Assembly: GCF_000026225.1 (NCBI RefSeq)
Contig: NC_011740.1
Span: forward strand, 2,790,001 to 2,854,000
Length of the DNA: 64,000 bases
Origin: Escherichia fergusonii ATCC 35469
Lineage (GTDB): Bacteria; Pseudomonadota; Gammaproteobacteria; Enterobacterales; Enterobacteriaceae
Direction: 5' to 3'
Position 1 is the first letter of the stretch, and the number at the start of each line of letters is the position of its first letter. Made by a program: the position numbers and the translations under genes. This document shows positions 26,146 to 36,168 of the stretch, one piece after another. The notes below the pieces were generated by a model that ran no database searches, had not been told where the DNA came from, and saw nothing but the letters and a program-made list of their open reading frames with translations.

Positions 26146-29026
26146 TCTTTTCACTCATCAGGGGCATTGTTTGCTGCAACGCGCTGACGTTCTCCCACAC
26201 TTTCCAGCCTTCCGGGTGCACATACTCTGCTTTCCCGTTCTGGCTGCCAGAAATCTGCGACAAGATAGCCATGCCTTGCGGCTCAACCACCGCCTGATGG
26301 AAGAAATCGGCAAGTTTTTGCGGCGTCAGCTGTTTTATCTGTGCCACAATTTTATCACGTGAATCAAAGCGCATATTGCCACGATCGAAATCTTTGCTTA
26401 ACTTCGAGGCTTCTTCGCCCAGTGTCTGCGGTGCCTGCAACATCTGAGTAATAATAGCCTGCTGGATTTGTGCGAACTCTTCCGGTTTCATCGCCCGCAA
26501 TTTTGCTTCTGCCACAGGGAAGAAATCTTTATAGCGTTTCCAAAGGTAAGACGGCTGTTTATCGCTGCTTTGCAGCAGGAATCCCATCCCCCATTGACGC
26601 CCCACGCTCATCGGGAAGGCAAATACCGCATAGCCCAGTTGCTCCTCTGTACGCAACTGGTTATAGAACCACGGCTGAACAATTTGCCCCAGCATAGCGC
26701 TGTAGGCAGAGCTGGTGTATTCGTCATAACCGGTGGGAACGAATACAGCTGCCAGTGCCGAATCAGTGCTACTTCCGGCTTGCTCAAGAATAACTGACTG
26801 TTTTTTATCTACCAGCACGTCTTTGTTACGACACCATTCAGTACCCTCTGCGCCCAGCTGTTTTTGCACGTCACGCGCGAGTGTTTTCGCTTGCGCTTCG
26901 CTCATATTGCCAATGACCATAAACTCGGGGCGCGCGCCTGTTTTCAATGTCTCACGATAGGCCATAACGTCTTTCAGGCTAATGCCAGACAACAGTTTGC
27001 GGCGCTCGTCACGCGGGAAGTAAGGCACTTGAGAAAGCATCTGTACTGGCATAATCGCCTGCTCAAATGCTTTTCCTTTTTCCGCCGAATCCAGCATCTG
27101 GATATACCAGGATTTCGCCTGTTCAAGCTGTTCTTCTGTAGCGCTATAGCTAAAGTAGCCCGTCAACAAGGCCTGGAAAAGTTGCGGTAATCGCTGGGTA
27201 TAACCACTAGCGTTAACCATTAAGCCATTATTCGCATTGGTGGAAATGCTTATTCCCCCCACCGCAGCCTGGTTACTTAACTGGTCAAGGGCAAGCCCCG
27301 CCAGATAATCATTTAACGCAAACATGACCTGATTGCGGGCACTGTCCATCGCTTTCGGATTGCGCAAAATCAGGCTGATATCGGCTTTTGGCTCACTGGC
27401 AAAATAGCGGCTTGGGGCATACACCACACGCAAATCTGACTCATCAACAATTAACTCAGGGTGATCATATTTTTTCTCTGGCGTGATCAGCGAAAAATCA
27501 TCTGGTATATAGGGGTTAAGCTCCGGCAAAGAGAGCGCAATACCTGCCGCTTTTTTCTGCCAGTCAGCGAAGGTTTGTTCACTGATTTTATCAACCTGAT
27601 AAGGTGCATCGACAAAATAGGCGGTTTTATTGTGCGGCTCTTTCGGGCTGATATACCAGATTCGTGCGTTCTGTGGCGTCATCATCGCCAGCCTTTCTTT
27701 AACAGCTTTGGCGTCATACTGGTCGGCGATATTCACGGCATCCAGAGTATGCTCAACCGGTACGCGAATCATGGTATCCGCCAGCCATTCGACGTAATCC
27801 ATATCACGGGTGATCGACGGATAACGGAAATCGAGATCCAGCACATGCGCCAGTTCATCGAAGTACTGTTTATCCACGCCTTTTTCACGCAATAAATTGA
27901 GATAGCTGAAAATAGCCGCAATCACTTCGTCACGGTTAGCGAGGCCTTTATCAGTTAAGGTTGCCGAGATCGCTAACACGCCGCTGTTGCCGTTAACGAT
28001 AGGATCGGAACTGGCACTTATGCCTTCGACCAGGCCCTGCTTTTGCAACCAGTCCGAGAGAGTTCCAGGACTACGATTGCCAATCAGATAGGTGATCAAT
28101 TCATCGGTTTTACTGCGAAACTTCGCGGAGTTGTTATCGATACGAAACTCCACGCGCACCACTTTTCGTGGCAGCGCGGGCACGTAATGGATGATGATGC
28201 CCTTTTGCGCGTCGGTCACCACCGGCACGGTGATTTCTGGTTTTTGGCTCTCTTTATTTGGCACGCGACCAAAAGTTTCTGCCGCCAACTGCGCCAACTC
28301 CGGCAGTGGTTTGTTGCTGTAGATAACCGCTTTCATCAGATTGGCTGAATAGTATTTCTCATGGAAATTTTTCAGCGCCTGCTGTACCGGATTTCCAGGT
28401 TTGTCGCTTAAGGTTTCCAGATTTCCGCCAGAAAACTTCGCCCCAGGGTGTGCCGGGTTAATAGTTTCGGCGCTCACTTGTGCCATGCGCATACCGTCAC
28501 GGGTGCGTGCCATAGTGAGTTCAGCGTTTACCGCGTTACGCTCGCGCTCGGCATATTTTTTGTCGAGTAAAGGGGCTGCAATGGCATCCGCCAGACGATC
28601 AACCGCACCATTCAGGGCATCATTTTCTACTTCAAGATAGAAAGCCGTGCGATATGGCGCTGTGCTGGCATTGTGGCTACCGCCATGCATTTTGAGATAT
28701 TCCGCAAGGCTGTCTGCCTGTGGATATTTTTTCGAGCCCATCAGGCTCATATGTTCGAGATAGTGCGCCAGCCCCTGATAAGAGTCAGGATCTTCAAGCG
28801 ACCCAACAGGTACAACAAGCGCTGAAAGCGATTTGACCGCCTGAGGATCGGAAACCAGCAACACCACCATGCCGTTATCCAGCCGTATAGCCTGATACTG
28901 GCGATTATCTTTTTCACTTTTACGGATGGTTTCCGCCATAGGTGTCCAACCGGTGTCTGCCTGACAGAAAGGTACCCAAAGGGTAATTAAAACCAGTAAC
29001 GCTTTAAACCAGGTGCTGCGGGGCAT
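26138..29026 (-). CDS. ptrA: Protease III (pitrilysin), periplasmic
   Basis: PtrA (962 residues) is a zinc M16 metalloprotease of the periplasm that cleaves small polypeptides such as insulin fragments. The signal peptide MPRSTWFKALLVLITLWVPF ends CQA before DTGWTP. The inverted zinc motif HxxEH is in LAHYLEHMSLMG near residues 88-92, and a second Glu ligand lies in AVNAELTMAR. The two M16 halves and the inactive C-terminal half are complete. The gene sits between recC and recB as in K-12, an arrangement with no clear functional link; recB overlaps its end. Confidence 0.97.
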   Translation of the reverse strand: MPRSTWFKALLVLITLWVPFCQADTGWTPMAETIRKSEKDNRQYQAIRLDNGMVVLLVSDPQAVKSLSALVVPVGSLEDPDSYQGLAHYLEHMSLMGSKKYPQADSLAEYLKMHGGSHNASTAPYRTAFYLEVENDALNGAVDRLADAIAAPLLDKKYAERERNAVNAELTMARTRDGMRMAQVSAETINPAHPGAKFSGGNLETLSDKPGNPVQQALKNFHEKYYSANLMKAVIYSNKPLPELAQLAAETFGRVPNKESQKPEITVPVVTDAQKGIIIHYVPALPRKVVRVEFRIDNNSAKFRSKTDELITYLIGNRSPGTLSDWLQKQGLVEGISASSDPIVNGNSGVLAISATLTDKGLANRDEVIAAIFSYLNLLREKGVDKQYFDELAHVLDLDFRYPSITRDMDYVEWLADTMIRVPVEHTLDAVNIADQYDAKAVKERLAMMTPQNARIWYISPKEPHNKTAYFVDAPYQVDKISEQTFADWQKKAAGIALSLPELNPYIPDDFSLITPEKKYDHPELIVDESDLRVVYAPSRYFASEPKADISLILRNPKAMDSARNQVMFALNDYLAGLALDQLSNQAAVGGISISTNANNGLMVNASGYTQRLPQLFQALLTGYFSYSATEEQLEQAKSWYIQMLDSAEKGKAFEQAIMPVQMLSQVPYFPRDERRKLLSGISLKDVMAYRETLKTGARPEFMVIGNMSEAQAKTLARDVQKQLGAEGTEWCRNKDVLVDKKQSVILEQAGSSTDSALAAVFVPTGYDEYTSSAYSAMLGQIVQPWFYNQLRTEEQLGYAVFAFPMSVGRQWGMGFLLQSSDKQPSYLWKRYKDFFPVAEAKLRAMKPEEFAQIQQAIITQMLQAPQTLGEEASKLSKDFDRGNMRFDSRDKIVAQIKQLTPQKLADFFHQAVVEPQGMAILSQISGSQNGKAEYVHPEGWKVWENVSALQQTMPLMSEKNE

Positions 29027-29202
29027 TCACGAACCTCATGATTAACGATATTTTTCAACCTGAATCAACGCATTAAAGCGCATCAACCGGAGAATACAAA
29101 ATATGCCGCTGAACTGCTCAGCGTCGGTATAAATAACAATCAGTCCGTGACTGGTGCGCATCATAGAGTAAGCGACCTGCTTGCGCAATTTTTAAACAAT
29201 CG

Positions 29203-32200
29203 TTATGACTGATTGAAACGAAAAATAGGTAACAAAAAACGTTGAGACTGAGAAACTATCGTTTCCAGAGTCTCAGGTTCGAGCTGACGCCACAGGCGTT
29301 GATACCAGATATCATCGCCTTCCCCACGAACTATCATGTTGCCTTCATACGCTTGCAGGAACTTAGTTCGCGCTTTTTGTTGTGTATCTTCGTCAGTTAA
29401 AATCACATCATTTTCAGTGTCATAACAGGTTTTAATCCATGCACCACCGCTTTCGGGTAACACCAACAGCGGTGAGGACATTCCTTCCCGATAGCCCTCT
29501 ATAAGCTGCGCAAGGTAATGTAACGCCTGTTCTGTTTCCAGTGGTGGGAAACGCCATTCGCCATCTTTACGTAAAAACAGACGGCTTTCCCCTGTACCAC
29601 CACAGGCGCAATAGACAAGATGTTCCAGCCAAAGTTGCACGCCTTGTGAAACGCTAAGCAACGATGGTCGCCAACGCAATAAACCATCGTCCTGGACTTG
29701 TGGTAGCCAGCCGGTTAATTGTACGCCATTACAGTTGAGATCAACCTCCATGCTTTGCCCTGGCAGGCGACAGGCAATCACCCGGTCAGCCAGCTGTTGC
29801 ATCTCCTGACACTGGGTTTCCCACAGGATCTCACCAAAAGCACCATAAGGCAGCTCCCCTGCGGCTCGGAATCGGCGGAAAAGACGCTCAGCATCTTCCT
29901 GCTCAACCAGGGTGTTAAGTAGTTGCTGGTTAATTTGATAACGGGTTAGCCCTTCCAGCGTGAACGGTTCGGTATCAGGGATCTCGCTCTCTTGCGCACG
30001 GAAATTTACTCGCAGACGCATCTGAAAGAAGGCTCTTACCGGATGCGCCCAAAAACGTTGTAAAGATTCCAGCAATAGTGTTGACGGCATTTCAAATGGC
30101 AATGGCTGCACAAAATCAGAATGTGCCTCACCAGACTGACTGGCAGCAGGTAGCCACTCTCTGGCATAGCTTTGCTGCTCACCAGGCAGGTAATTTTGCG
30201 GATCAAACGGCATACGGGTATGCATACAGGTAATATGTGCTTTTACCTTCGCTTCGCTTTCGTCGCAGTTCAGCGCTTCATCGCCCGGTAAGTAATGGCT
30301 TTGACCAATATAGTCAATTAACTCCTGTACCAGCACGGAAGGAAAACGTTCGCTGTTATCCTGAATGGAACGCCCGATATAACTGATATAAAGCTTTTGC
30401 TGCGCAGAGATCAGCGCTTCCAGGAACAGATAGCGGTCATCATCACGACGACTACGATCCCCACGGCGCGGTTTCTGACTCATTAAATCAAACCCCAGCG
30501 GTGCAAGCTGACGCGGATAAACACCGTCATTCATTCCTAATAAGCAGACCACTTTGAAGGGGATAGAGCGCATTGGCATGAGAGTGCAAATATTCACTGG
30601 TCCCGCAAGGAATCGCTGGCTGATACGTTCTTGATCAAGGCGTTGTGCCAGCTCGTCGCGGAGCAATGAAAGCGGTACAGCTTCGTTATATTGTGCGCCA
30701 AGCCCCTGAGCAATCACGGCCTGCCACTGTTGTTCAATAAGTGTCATCGCTGCTTCGGTTTCGGCATCTGGCAGGAAGAAGGCATTGAGCATGTCACGAC
30801 ACACAGGTAGCCACTCTTCCAGTGGTCGTTCCTGCGCAAGTCCACGACGCCAGATGTTCAGTTGCATCAACAGTGATGCCAGATGCCCCACCAGCTCGGC
30901 AATCAGGCCGCTGGATTCATCATAAGGCAGGACAGACTGCCACTCACCCTGAGCACTTTCCATGGCGTAACCTAACAGCATACGTGTCAGGCCAAAGCGC
31001 CAGGTATGTTGACCGGTGGCAGGTAGCTCCAGCTCACGAACGTTATCGTCGTCAATCCCCCAACGAATGCCTGACTCATTTACCCATTGGCGTAAATAAC
31101 GTAGCCCTTCTTCGGTAATATCAAACCGCGCCGCAAGTACAGGTACATCCAGCAAGGCCAGAACATCCTCGGAAACAAAACGACTGTCAGGTAAAGAGAG
31201 CAGAGTGATAAATGCTTCCAGTACCGGATGCGACTGACGCGCCCGACGGTCGGAAATGGCATAAGGCAGGTAACGATCGGCTGGTGCGCTCCCAAAGACG
31301 GCCTGAATAAACGGACTGTAACTGTCAATGTCGGCCACCATCACAATAATGTCGCGAGGTGTCAGTGTGGGATCTTCCTCCAACATTGCCAGCAAGCGAT
31401 CATGTAGCACTTCAACTTCACGTTGCGGGCTATGGCAAACATGGAAGGTCACGCTGTTATCCTGCGGATCGAGCAGCCTTTTCTTATCGCTACGGGAAAA
31501 CTCTTCAATATTAACGCCCGCCACCGCCCGATTTTCCAGCTCCAGAATATCGGACTGAATGTTATGCAACAGATTATCTGGCGTGATATCAACGAAAGCA
31601 TCCAACTCCTGGCTGTTATCGAGATCGGAAAGCAGATAAATATAATCACGCCCCAACTTGCCCCAGGAGGCTAAAAGTGGATTACCAACATCCTGTTCGC
31701 CTTCGCTATTAAACAATTTTTCTGCATCAACGCCCTTACGAAACAGCGGTAATTCGCGGTCTTCAAAGCTGTGCCGACGCTGGCGGGTAAGGAGTTTTGC
31801 CAGATAAGCAGGATCTTTAATATCTCCCCAGTAATAACGACAGGGGTTAGTAAACAAAAGATGAATTTCTATATGCTTACCCAGTGCCTGTAGAGCTTGC
31901 AGATACACCGGTGGTAACGCGGAAATACCGCAAATAAAGACGCGGGAAGGTAATCCCGGTGGGCAGGTGGTAGCCGACTCCAGCGTTTCAATAAAGCGTT
32001 GATAAAGATTGGCACGGTGCCAACGTGGTTGCCCCAGTTCAGCAGTGTATTCCACCAGTGCCTTCCACAAAGGTGCCTGCCACACTTGCGCTTCGCTCAG
32101 CCCATCAACCAATTTTCCGGCTTCCCACTGGGAAAGCCACTCAGGGCGATAAACCAAATACTGGTCAAAAAGATCCGCTGCACGCGCAGAAAGCTGAAAG

Positions 32201-32571
32201 AGTTTTCGTTTGTCAGAATCGTCAGTCAAATAATGACGTAGCAGGGTAAAATCTTCCCGATCCAACCACTGCGGTAACAGCGTCATTAATTTCCAGGTCA
32301 TGCTCTGTTTATTAAACGCGCTCTCTTTGGGGATCTCTGGCAATACACGAACGAACATATCCCAGATGAAACTTGCTGGCAGCGGGAATTCGATATTTGC
32401 CGCAATGCCAAACTTCTGCGACAGGGCCATCTGTAACCATTGCGCCATCCCGGTGCTTTGTACCAGAATCATTTCCGGCTCAAAGGGATCGTCCAGCCGC
32501 TCGCGCTCAACAATAAACTCCATTAGCGCTTCCAGCACATCCAGACGATTCGAATGGTAGACCCTTAGCAT
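29203..32571 (-). CDS. recC: RecBCD subunit RecC (Chi recognition)
   Basis: RecC (1122 residues) holds RecB and RecD together, splits the DNA strands with its pin, and recognises Chi in the 3' tail. It has degenerate SF1 helicase domains (MLRVYHSNRLDVLEALMEFI at the N-terminus, ILVQSTGMAQWLQM) without an active Walker site, and an inactive nuclease-like C-terminal domain. The sequence is continuous with no frameshift. It follows ppdC by 15 bases, suggesting read-through from the pseudopilin genes, and a 176-base gap separates it from ptrA. Confidence 0.98.
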   Translation of the reverse strand: MLRVYHSNRLDVLEALMEFIVERERLDDPFEPEMILVQSTGMAQWLQMALSQKFGIAANIEFPLPASFIWDMFVRVLPEIPKESAFNKQSMTWKLMTLLPQWLDREDFTLLRHYLTDDSDKRKLFQLSARAADLFDQYLVYRPEWLSQWEAGKLVDGLSEAQVWQAPLWKALVEYTAELGQPRWHRANLYQRFIETLESATTCPPGLPSRVFICGISALPPVYLQALQALGKHIEIHLLFTNPCRYYWGDIKDPAYLAKLLTRQRRHSFEDRELPLFRKGVDAEKLFNSEGEQDVGNPLLASWGKLGRDYIYLLSDLDNSQELDAFVDITPDNLLHNIQSDILELENRAVAGVNIEEFSRSDKKRLLDPQDNSVTFHVCHSPQREVEVLHDRLLAMLEEDPTLTPRDIIVMVADIDSYSPFIQAVFGSAPADRYLPYAISDRRARQSHPVLEAFITLLSLPDSRFVSEDVLALLDVPVLAARFDITEEGLRYLRQWVNESGIRWGIDDDNVRELELPATGQHTWRFGLTRMLLGYAMESAQGEWQSVLPYDESSGLIAELVGHLASLLMQLNIWRRGLAQERPLEEWLPVCRDMLNAFFLPDAETEAAMTLIEQQWQAVIAQGLGAQYNEAVPLSLLRDELAQRLDQERISQRFLAGPVNICTLMPMRSIPFKVVCLLGMNDGVYPRQLAPLGFDLMSQKPRRGDRSRRDDDRYLFLEALISAQQKLYISYIGRSIQDNSERFPSVLVQELIDYIGQSHYLPGDEALNCDESEAKVKAHITCMHTRMPFDPQNYLPGEQQSYAREWLPAASQSGEAHSDFVQPLPFEMPSTLLLESLQRFWAHPVRAFFQMRLRVNFRAQESEIPDTEPFTLEGLTRYQINQQLLNTLVEQEDAERLFRRFRAAGELPYGAFGEILWETQCQEMQQLADRVIACRLPGQSMEVDLNCNGVQLTGWLPQVQDDGLLRWRPSLLSVSQGVQLWLEHLVYCACGGTGESRLFLRKDGEWRFPPLETEQALHYLAQLIEGYREGMSSPLLVLPESGGAWIKTCYDTENDVILTDEDTQQKARTKFLQAYEGNMIVRGEGDDIWYQRLWRQLEPETLETIVSQSQRFLLPIFRFNQS

Positions 32572-32586
32572 AGCGGCTCCTGACGA

Positions 32587-32907
32587 CTAACGATTCGGGC
32601 AATGCAGGCGTGTCATCTCGCCTGTCCTGCCCAGTGGTGAAAATAGCGTAGCGCTGATGCTGACACATCCGGACTGCGATGTCTCCACCCGGTTAACTTG
32701 CCAGTTCACAGGTGGCGAAATTGACCGCAAATGTGTTTGTTGCCAGCTGGTGCGCCAGAGTTGTAAGTACTGATTTTTGAGCACAAAACTGTTCATCAGT
32801 GCTCGCTGATAACCAGACAATGCCGTCACAATCATGACCATTAATACCATCGCCACAATCACTTCCGGCAAGCTGAATCCCCGTTGGCTTTTCAGGGAAT
32901 GTTGCAT
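32587..32907 (-). CDS. ppdC: Prepilin-type protein PpdC
   Basis: PpdC (106 residues) has a type IV prepilin leader, MQHSLKSQRGFSLPEVIVAM, with the G/F cleavage site and Glu at +5 of the mature protein, then one hydrophobic helix (VIVAMVLMVMIVTALSGY) and a small soluble domain. It is a minor pseudopilin whose structure or substrate in Escherichia is not established; the upstream genes ygdB, ppdB and ppdA encode partners. Its start overlaps the ygdB end by 16 bases. It lies just before recC. Confidence 0.93.
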   Translation of the reverse strand: MQHSLKSQRGFSLPEVIVAMVLMVMIVTALSGYQRALMNSFVLKNQYLQLWRTSWQQTHLRSISPPVNWQVNRVETSQSGCVSISATLFSPLGRTGEMTRLHCPNR

Positions 32908-33296
32908 AGCGCCTCCTCTTTTAATGGACAGAAATCGCTCCAGCCGGTTGCCGAGAAGGTGACGCTATTATTTTCTCTCGCTGCCATTTGCCATAAAGAG
33001 ACGCCAGAGTACTGAGCGATAAGCACAGCCTCATCATTCGCTAACAGGCGCAGACAGACCACCGCGAGTTGCTGATATCTCTGGCACTGAGCGTCATGTT
33101 GCAGTGGCCAGTGTTGCGATTTCCCCCACTCCAGTGCTGACTGTACGATTGCCTGACGTTTTAATGCCTGACTTTCCAGCGCGACGCGTGCAGAGTAGCT
33201 GCGCTCCTGCTGATTTAGCCCCTGAAGCAGTAAGCTACCGAGGATCAGCAATAACAAGACTAAGCCCAGCGACGAGACTCCCCGTTCACGATTCAC
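32892..33296 (-). CDS. ygdB: YgdB, DUF2509 protein of the ppd cluster
   Basis: YgdB (134 residues) begins MNRERGVSSLGLVLLLLILG, an unconventional pseudopilin-like start with a long hydrophobic stretch (LGLVLLLLILGSLLLQGL). A soluble Cys-containing domain follows. It lies between ppdB and ppdC with overlapping ends (4 bases with ppdB, 16 with ppdC), typical of a minor-pilin set equivalent to pilX-like genes. Function is not demonstrated; the proposal that it joins the pseudopilus tip complex rests on context. Confidence 0.92.
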   Translation of the reverse strand: MNRERGVSSLGLVLLLLILGSLLLQGLNQQERSYSARVALESQALKRQAIVQSALEWGKSQHWPLQHDAQCQRYQQLAVVCLRLLANDEAVLIAQYSGVSLWQMAARENNSVTFSATGWSDFCPLKEEALCNIP

Positions 33297-33856
33297 AAAT
33301 TAAACCCCGTCACGCTGTATTGCGCCTCTGTACTGTGCTGTGGTTTGTTTTTACTGGCACCACGTAATCGCACGGTGAGAAGTGGAGCGAAACCGTTTTG
33401 GTTATGCCTCTCAACCGTGAACGTTTCGACGACAATGGCATCAGGTTCGGTCATCCTGTCCCAGCCTTTACCGGTGCAGGATGTCGCGCCGCGCAGTGTT
33501 TCCAGGGCGTTATCTTTGAGACGGAATCCCACTTGTTCTGAGTCTTTGGAGGGGGCTGTTTCAAAGCGGCCATTATTGTTGGCATCCCACTGAACAATTA
33601 TGCACTCTCCGTTATTGACGATTTTTAATCCTTCACCGCTACATTTCCCCCGGCAATATCCCGCCCGCTGGAGATGTTTTGCGACCGTATAAGTGCGTTG
33701 CCAGAGTTCGTCTTCCAGCGCCAGTTTTAACGTATTGCTTAAGACATCACGTTGAATAGCAGGTAAAAAACGAGCTGTACCAAGCAATAACACGCTACTG
33801 ACAGCCATCGCGATAAGCACTTCAAGTAAAGAAAAACCACGCTCGTTTAACGGCAG
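33293..33856 (-). CDS. ppdB: Prepilin-type protein PpdB (start codon uncertain)
   Basis: PpdB has the prepilin motif ERGFSLLEVLIAMAVSSVLL, a hydrophobic helix, and a larger Cys-containing soluble domain ending SVTGFNL. The homologous K-12 protein is 187 residues, which here would start at the codon at 33856-33854. That codon is CTG, not a standard start. The next in-frame alternative upstream is GTG at 33880-33878, giving a 20-residue leader; no in-frame ATG is close. I use the homologous position for coordinates. It overlaps the ppdA end, so coupling from ppdA translation could support a weak start. Confidence 0.88.
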   Translation of the reverse strand: MPLNERGFSLLEVLIAMAVSSVLLLGTARFLPAIQRDVLSNTLKLALEDELWQRTYTVAKHLQRAGYCRGKCSGEGLKIVNNGECIIVQWDANNNGRFETAPSKDSEQVGFRLKDNALETLRGATSCTGKGWDRMTEPDAIVVETFTVERHNQNGFAPLLTVRLRGASKNKPQHSTEAQYSVTGFNL

Positions 33857-34317
33857 CTCTCTACCTGGGTTGGCTTGCACAAGCGGATTCGCCCCCAGGG
33901 AGAGATCACTATTTGCCATTCGCCTGCGGTGTTTTGCAGACGAATATGACCAGGCCAGGCAGTATTGCGCAGGCCATAAAACGCCAGTGCCGGAGTGGCT
34001 TCGGCCAGGTTTATCTCTTCCCAACCGGGCGTAAATATCAGTGGTGAGGAGGGCATGCAGGTTGTTTGCCCTACGGCTGAGCTGACAAGACACCATGACT
34101 TTCCCTCCCTGATAACACTGATGACATGATCGCGGTTATGCCAGTTGGCATCCTCACGCAAATACAGTAAGTAATCGCGCAGCTGGCAGGCGGTTTGCCA
34201 GAGTCGTTGCTGCTGTTGCCAGCTCTGCCAGCCATAAACGCCCCCTGCGCTCAGTAGCGCAATAATGAGCATCGCGACCAGAATTTCGATAAGCGTATAG
34301 CCCTGTTCTCTTTTCAT
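33847..34317 (-). CDS. ppdA: Prepilin-type protein PpdA
   Basis: PpdA (156 residues) starts MKREQGYTLIEILVAMLIIA, a classic prepilin leader with cleavage after Gly6 and Glu at +5, followed by a hydrophobic helix (LIEILVAMLIIALLSAGGVYG) and a GspH-like soluble domain with Cys pairs. It is the first gene of ppdA-ppdB-ygdB-ppdC. In the pilus/type II secretion family such proteins form the tip of a pseudopilus after processing by a prepilin peptidase. The thyA terminator lies upstream, so the cluster has its own promoter. Confidence 0.95.
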   Translation of the reverse strand: MKREQGYTLIEILVAMLIIALLSAGGVYGWQSWQQQQRLWQTACQLRDYLLYLREDANWHNRDHVISVIREGKSWCLVSSAVGQTTCMPSSPLIFTPGWEEINLAEATPALAFYGLRNTAWPGHIRLQNTAGEWQIVISPWGRIRLCKPTQVESCR

Positions 34318-34452
34318 GGCGGCAGTATGACGTGAGGAAAATTTCTGGCGAGGCTTAATTTTTTGTTATTCGGCGCGCTTTCAGAACTTTTTTATGGGTT
34401 GCACAACGTTGCAAAATTTCGGGAAGGCAGCTCGAAGAATTGGCCGGGAGAG

Positions 34453-34479
34453 AAAAAAACCGACGCACAATGGCGTCGG
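34453..34479 (-). terminator. Rho-independent terminator of thyA
   Basis: On the minus strand CCGACGC-CATTGT-GCGTCGG is followed by TTTTTTT, just beyond the thyA stop. It separates thyA from the ppd genes. Confidence 0.88.
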
Positions 34480-34491
34480 CTTTGGCAGGAT

Positions 34492-35286
34492 TTAAATCGC
34501 AACAGGGGCTTTGATGCCCGGATGCGGATCGTAGCCTTCAATCTCAAAGTCTTCAAAACGGTAGTCGAAGATGGATTCAGGTTTACGTTTGATAATCAAC
34601 TTCGGCAGAGAACGTGGCTCGCGGCTTAATTGCAGATGGGTTTGATCCATGTGGTTGCTGTAGAGGTGCGTGTCGCCCCCCGTCCAGACAAAATCGCCCA
34701 CTTCCAGATCACACTGCTGCGCCATCATATGCACCAGTAACGCATAGCTGGCAATGTTAAACGGCAGGCCGAGGAAGACGTCACAGGAGCGCTGATAAAG
34801 CTGGCAAGAGAGTTTGCCGTCTGCCACATAAAACTGGAAGAATGCATGGCATGGAGCCAGTGCCATTTTATCCAGTTCGCCTACGTTCCAGGCTGAAACA
34901 ATAATGCGGCGGGAATCCGGGTCGTTTTTCAGCTGGTTCAGTACTGTAGTGATCTGGTCAATATGACGACCATCCGGCGTTGGCCAGGCGCGCCATTGTT
35001 TGCCATACACCGGACCGAGATCGCCGTTTTCGTCGGCCCATTCATCCCAGATAGTGACATTGTTTTCATGCAGGTACGCAATGTTGGTATCACCCTGCAA
35101 AAACCACAGCAGTTCGTGGATAATGGAACGCAGGTGGCACCGTTTGGTTGTTACCAGCGGGAATCCCTCCTGCAGGTTAAAACGCATCTGATGACCAAAA
35201 ATGGAAAGCGTTCCGGTTCCGGTACGGTCGTTTTTCTGAGTGCCTTCGTCGAGCACTTTTTGCATCAGTTCTAAATACTGTTTCAT
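34492..35286 (-). CDS. thyA: Thymidylate synthase
   Basis: ThyA (264 residues) methylates dUMP to dTMP using methylenetetrahydrofolate. The catalytic cysteine is in MALAPCHAFFQFYV (Cys146), the dUMP-binding Arg is in YQRSCDVFLGLPFNIASYA, and the C-terminal PVAI end that closes over the active site is intact. It follows lgt by 6 bases and is expected to be co-transcribed with it, with promoters inside lgt as in K-12. Confidence 0.99.
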   Translation of the reverse strand: MKQYLELMQKVLDEGTQKNDRTGTGTLSIFGHQMRFNLQEGFPLVTTKRCHLRSIIHELLWFLQGDTNIAYLHENNVTIWDEWADENGDLGPVYGKQWRAWPTPDGRHIDQITTVLNQLKNDPDSRRIIVSAWNVGELDKMALAPCHAFFQFYVADGKLSCQLYQRSCDVFLGLPFNIASYALLVHMMAQQCDLEVGDFVWTGGDTHLYSNHMDQTHLQLSREPRSLPKLIIKRKPESIFDYRFEDFEIEGYDPHPGIKAPVAI

Positions 35287-35292
35287 GGTTCC

Positions 35293-36168
35293 TCAGGAAA
35301 CGTGTTGCTGCGGGCTGCGACGATATGCCCAGACCATCATGATCACACCCGCGACAATCATCGGGATGGAAAGAATTTGCCCCATGCTGATGTACTGCAC
35401 CCATGCGCCAGTAAATTGCGCATCCGGCTGGCGGAAAAATTCGACAATAATACGAAACGCGCCATAGCCAATCAGGAACAAGCCGGAAACTGCTCCCATC
35501 GGGCGCGGTTTACGAATATACAGGTTGAGGATAATAAACAGCACCACACCTTCCAGCAGCAGTTCGTACAGCTGTGACGGATGACGCGGTAGCACACCAT
35601 AAGTATCGAAAATGGATTGCCATTGCGGGTTGGTTTGCAGCAGCAAAATATCTTCTGTACGGGAGCCTGGGAACAGCATGGCAAACGGGAAGTTCGGGTC
35701 CACGCGGCCCCACAATTCACCATTAATGAAGTTGCCAAGTCGCCCGGCACCGAGGCCAAACGGGATTAGTGGCGCAATAAAATCAGAGACCTGGAAGAAA
35801 GAGCGTTTTGTACGGTGAGCGAAAATGAACATCACCACGATTACGCCAATCAAACCACCATGGAAGGACATACCGCCATCCCAGACACGGAACAGATACA
35901 ACGGATCATCCAGGAACTGTGGGAAGTTGTAGAACAGAACATAACCAATACGTCCACCGAGGAATACGCCCAGGAAGCCCGCATAGAGTAAGTTTTCTAC
36001 TTCGTTTTTAGTCCAGCCGCTGCCAGGACGATTAGCACGGCGGGTCGCCAGCCACATCGCAAAGATAAAACCAACCAGATACATCAGGCCGTACCAGTGA
36101 AGCGCGACGGGGCCAATTGAAAATATGACCGGATCGAATTCCGGGAAATGCAGATAGCTACTGGTCAT
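35293..36168 (-). CDS. lgt: Prolipoprotein diacylglyceryl transferase
   Basis: Lgt (291 residues) is an inner-membrane enzyme with seven helices that transfers diacylglycerol from phosphatidylglycerol to the lipobox cysteine, the first step of lipoprotein maturation. The essential motif MSFHGGLIGV (His103) and the Lgt signature GRLGNFINGELWGR near residues 142-155 are present. It is upstream of thyA (6 bases) and downstream of ptsP on the same strand, the K-12 order. A 163-base gap with a small GC hairpin (36270-36288) separates it from ptsP. Confidence 0.98.
   Translation of the reverse strand: MTSSYLHFPEFDPVIFSIGPVALHWYGLMYLVGFIFAMWLATRRANRPGSGWTKNEVENLLYAGFLGVFLGGRIGYVLFYNFPQFLDDPLYLFRVWDGGMSFHGGLIGVIVVMFIFAHRTKRSFFQVSDFIAPLIPFGLGAGRLGNFINGELWGRVDPNFPFAMLFPGSRTEDILLLQTNPQWQSIFDTYGVLPRHPSQLYELLLEGVVLFIILNLYIRKPRPMGAVSGLFLIGYGAFRIIVEFFRQPDAQFTGAWVQYISMGQILSIPMIVAGVIMMVWAYRRSPQQHVS

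Noticed and set aside
34363..34629. 88-residue plus-strand frame over the thyA end
   Set aside because: It crosses the thyA terminator and runs antisense to thyA; no support for a gene.
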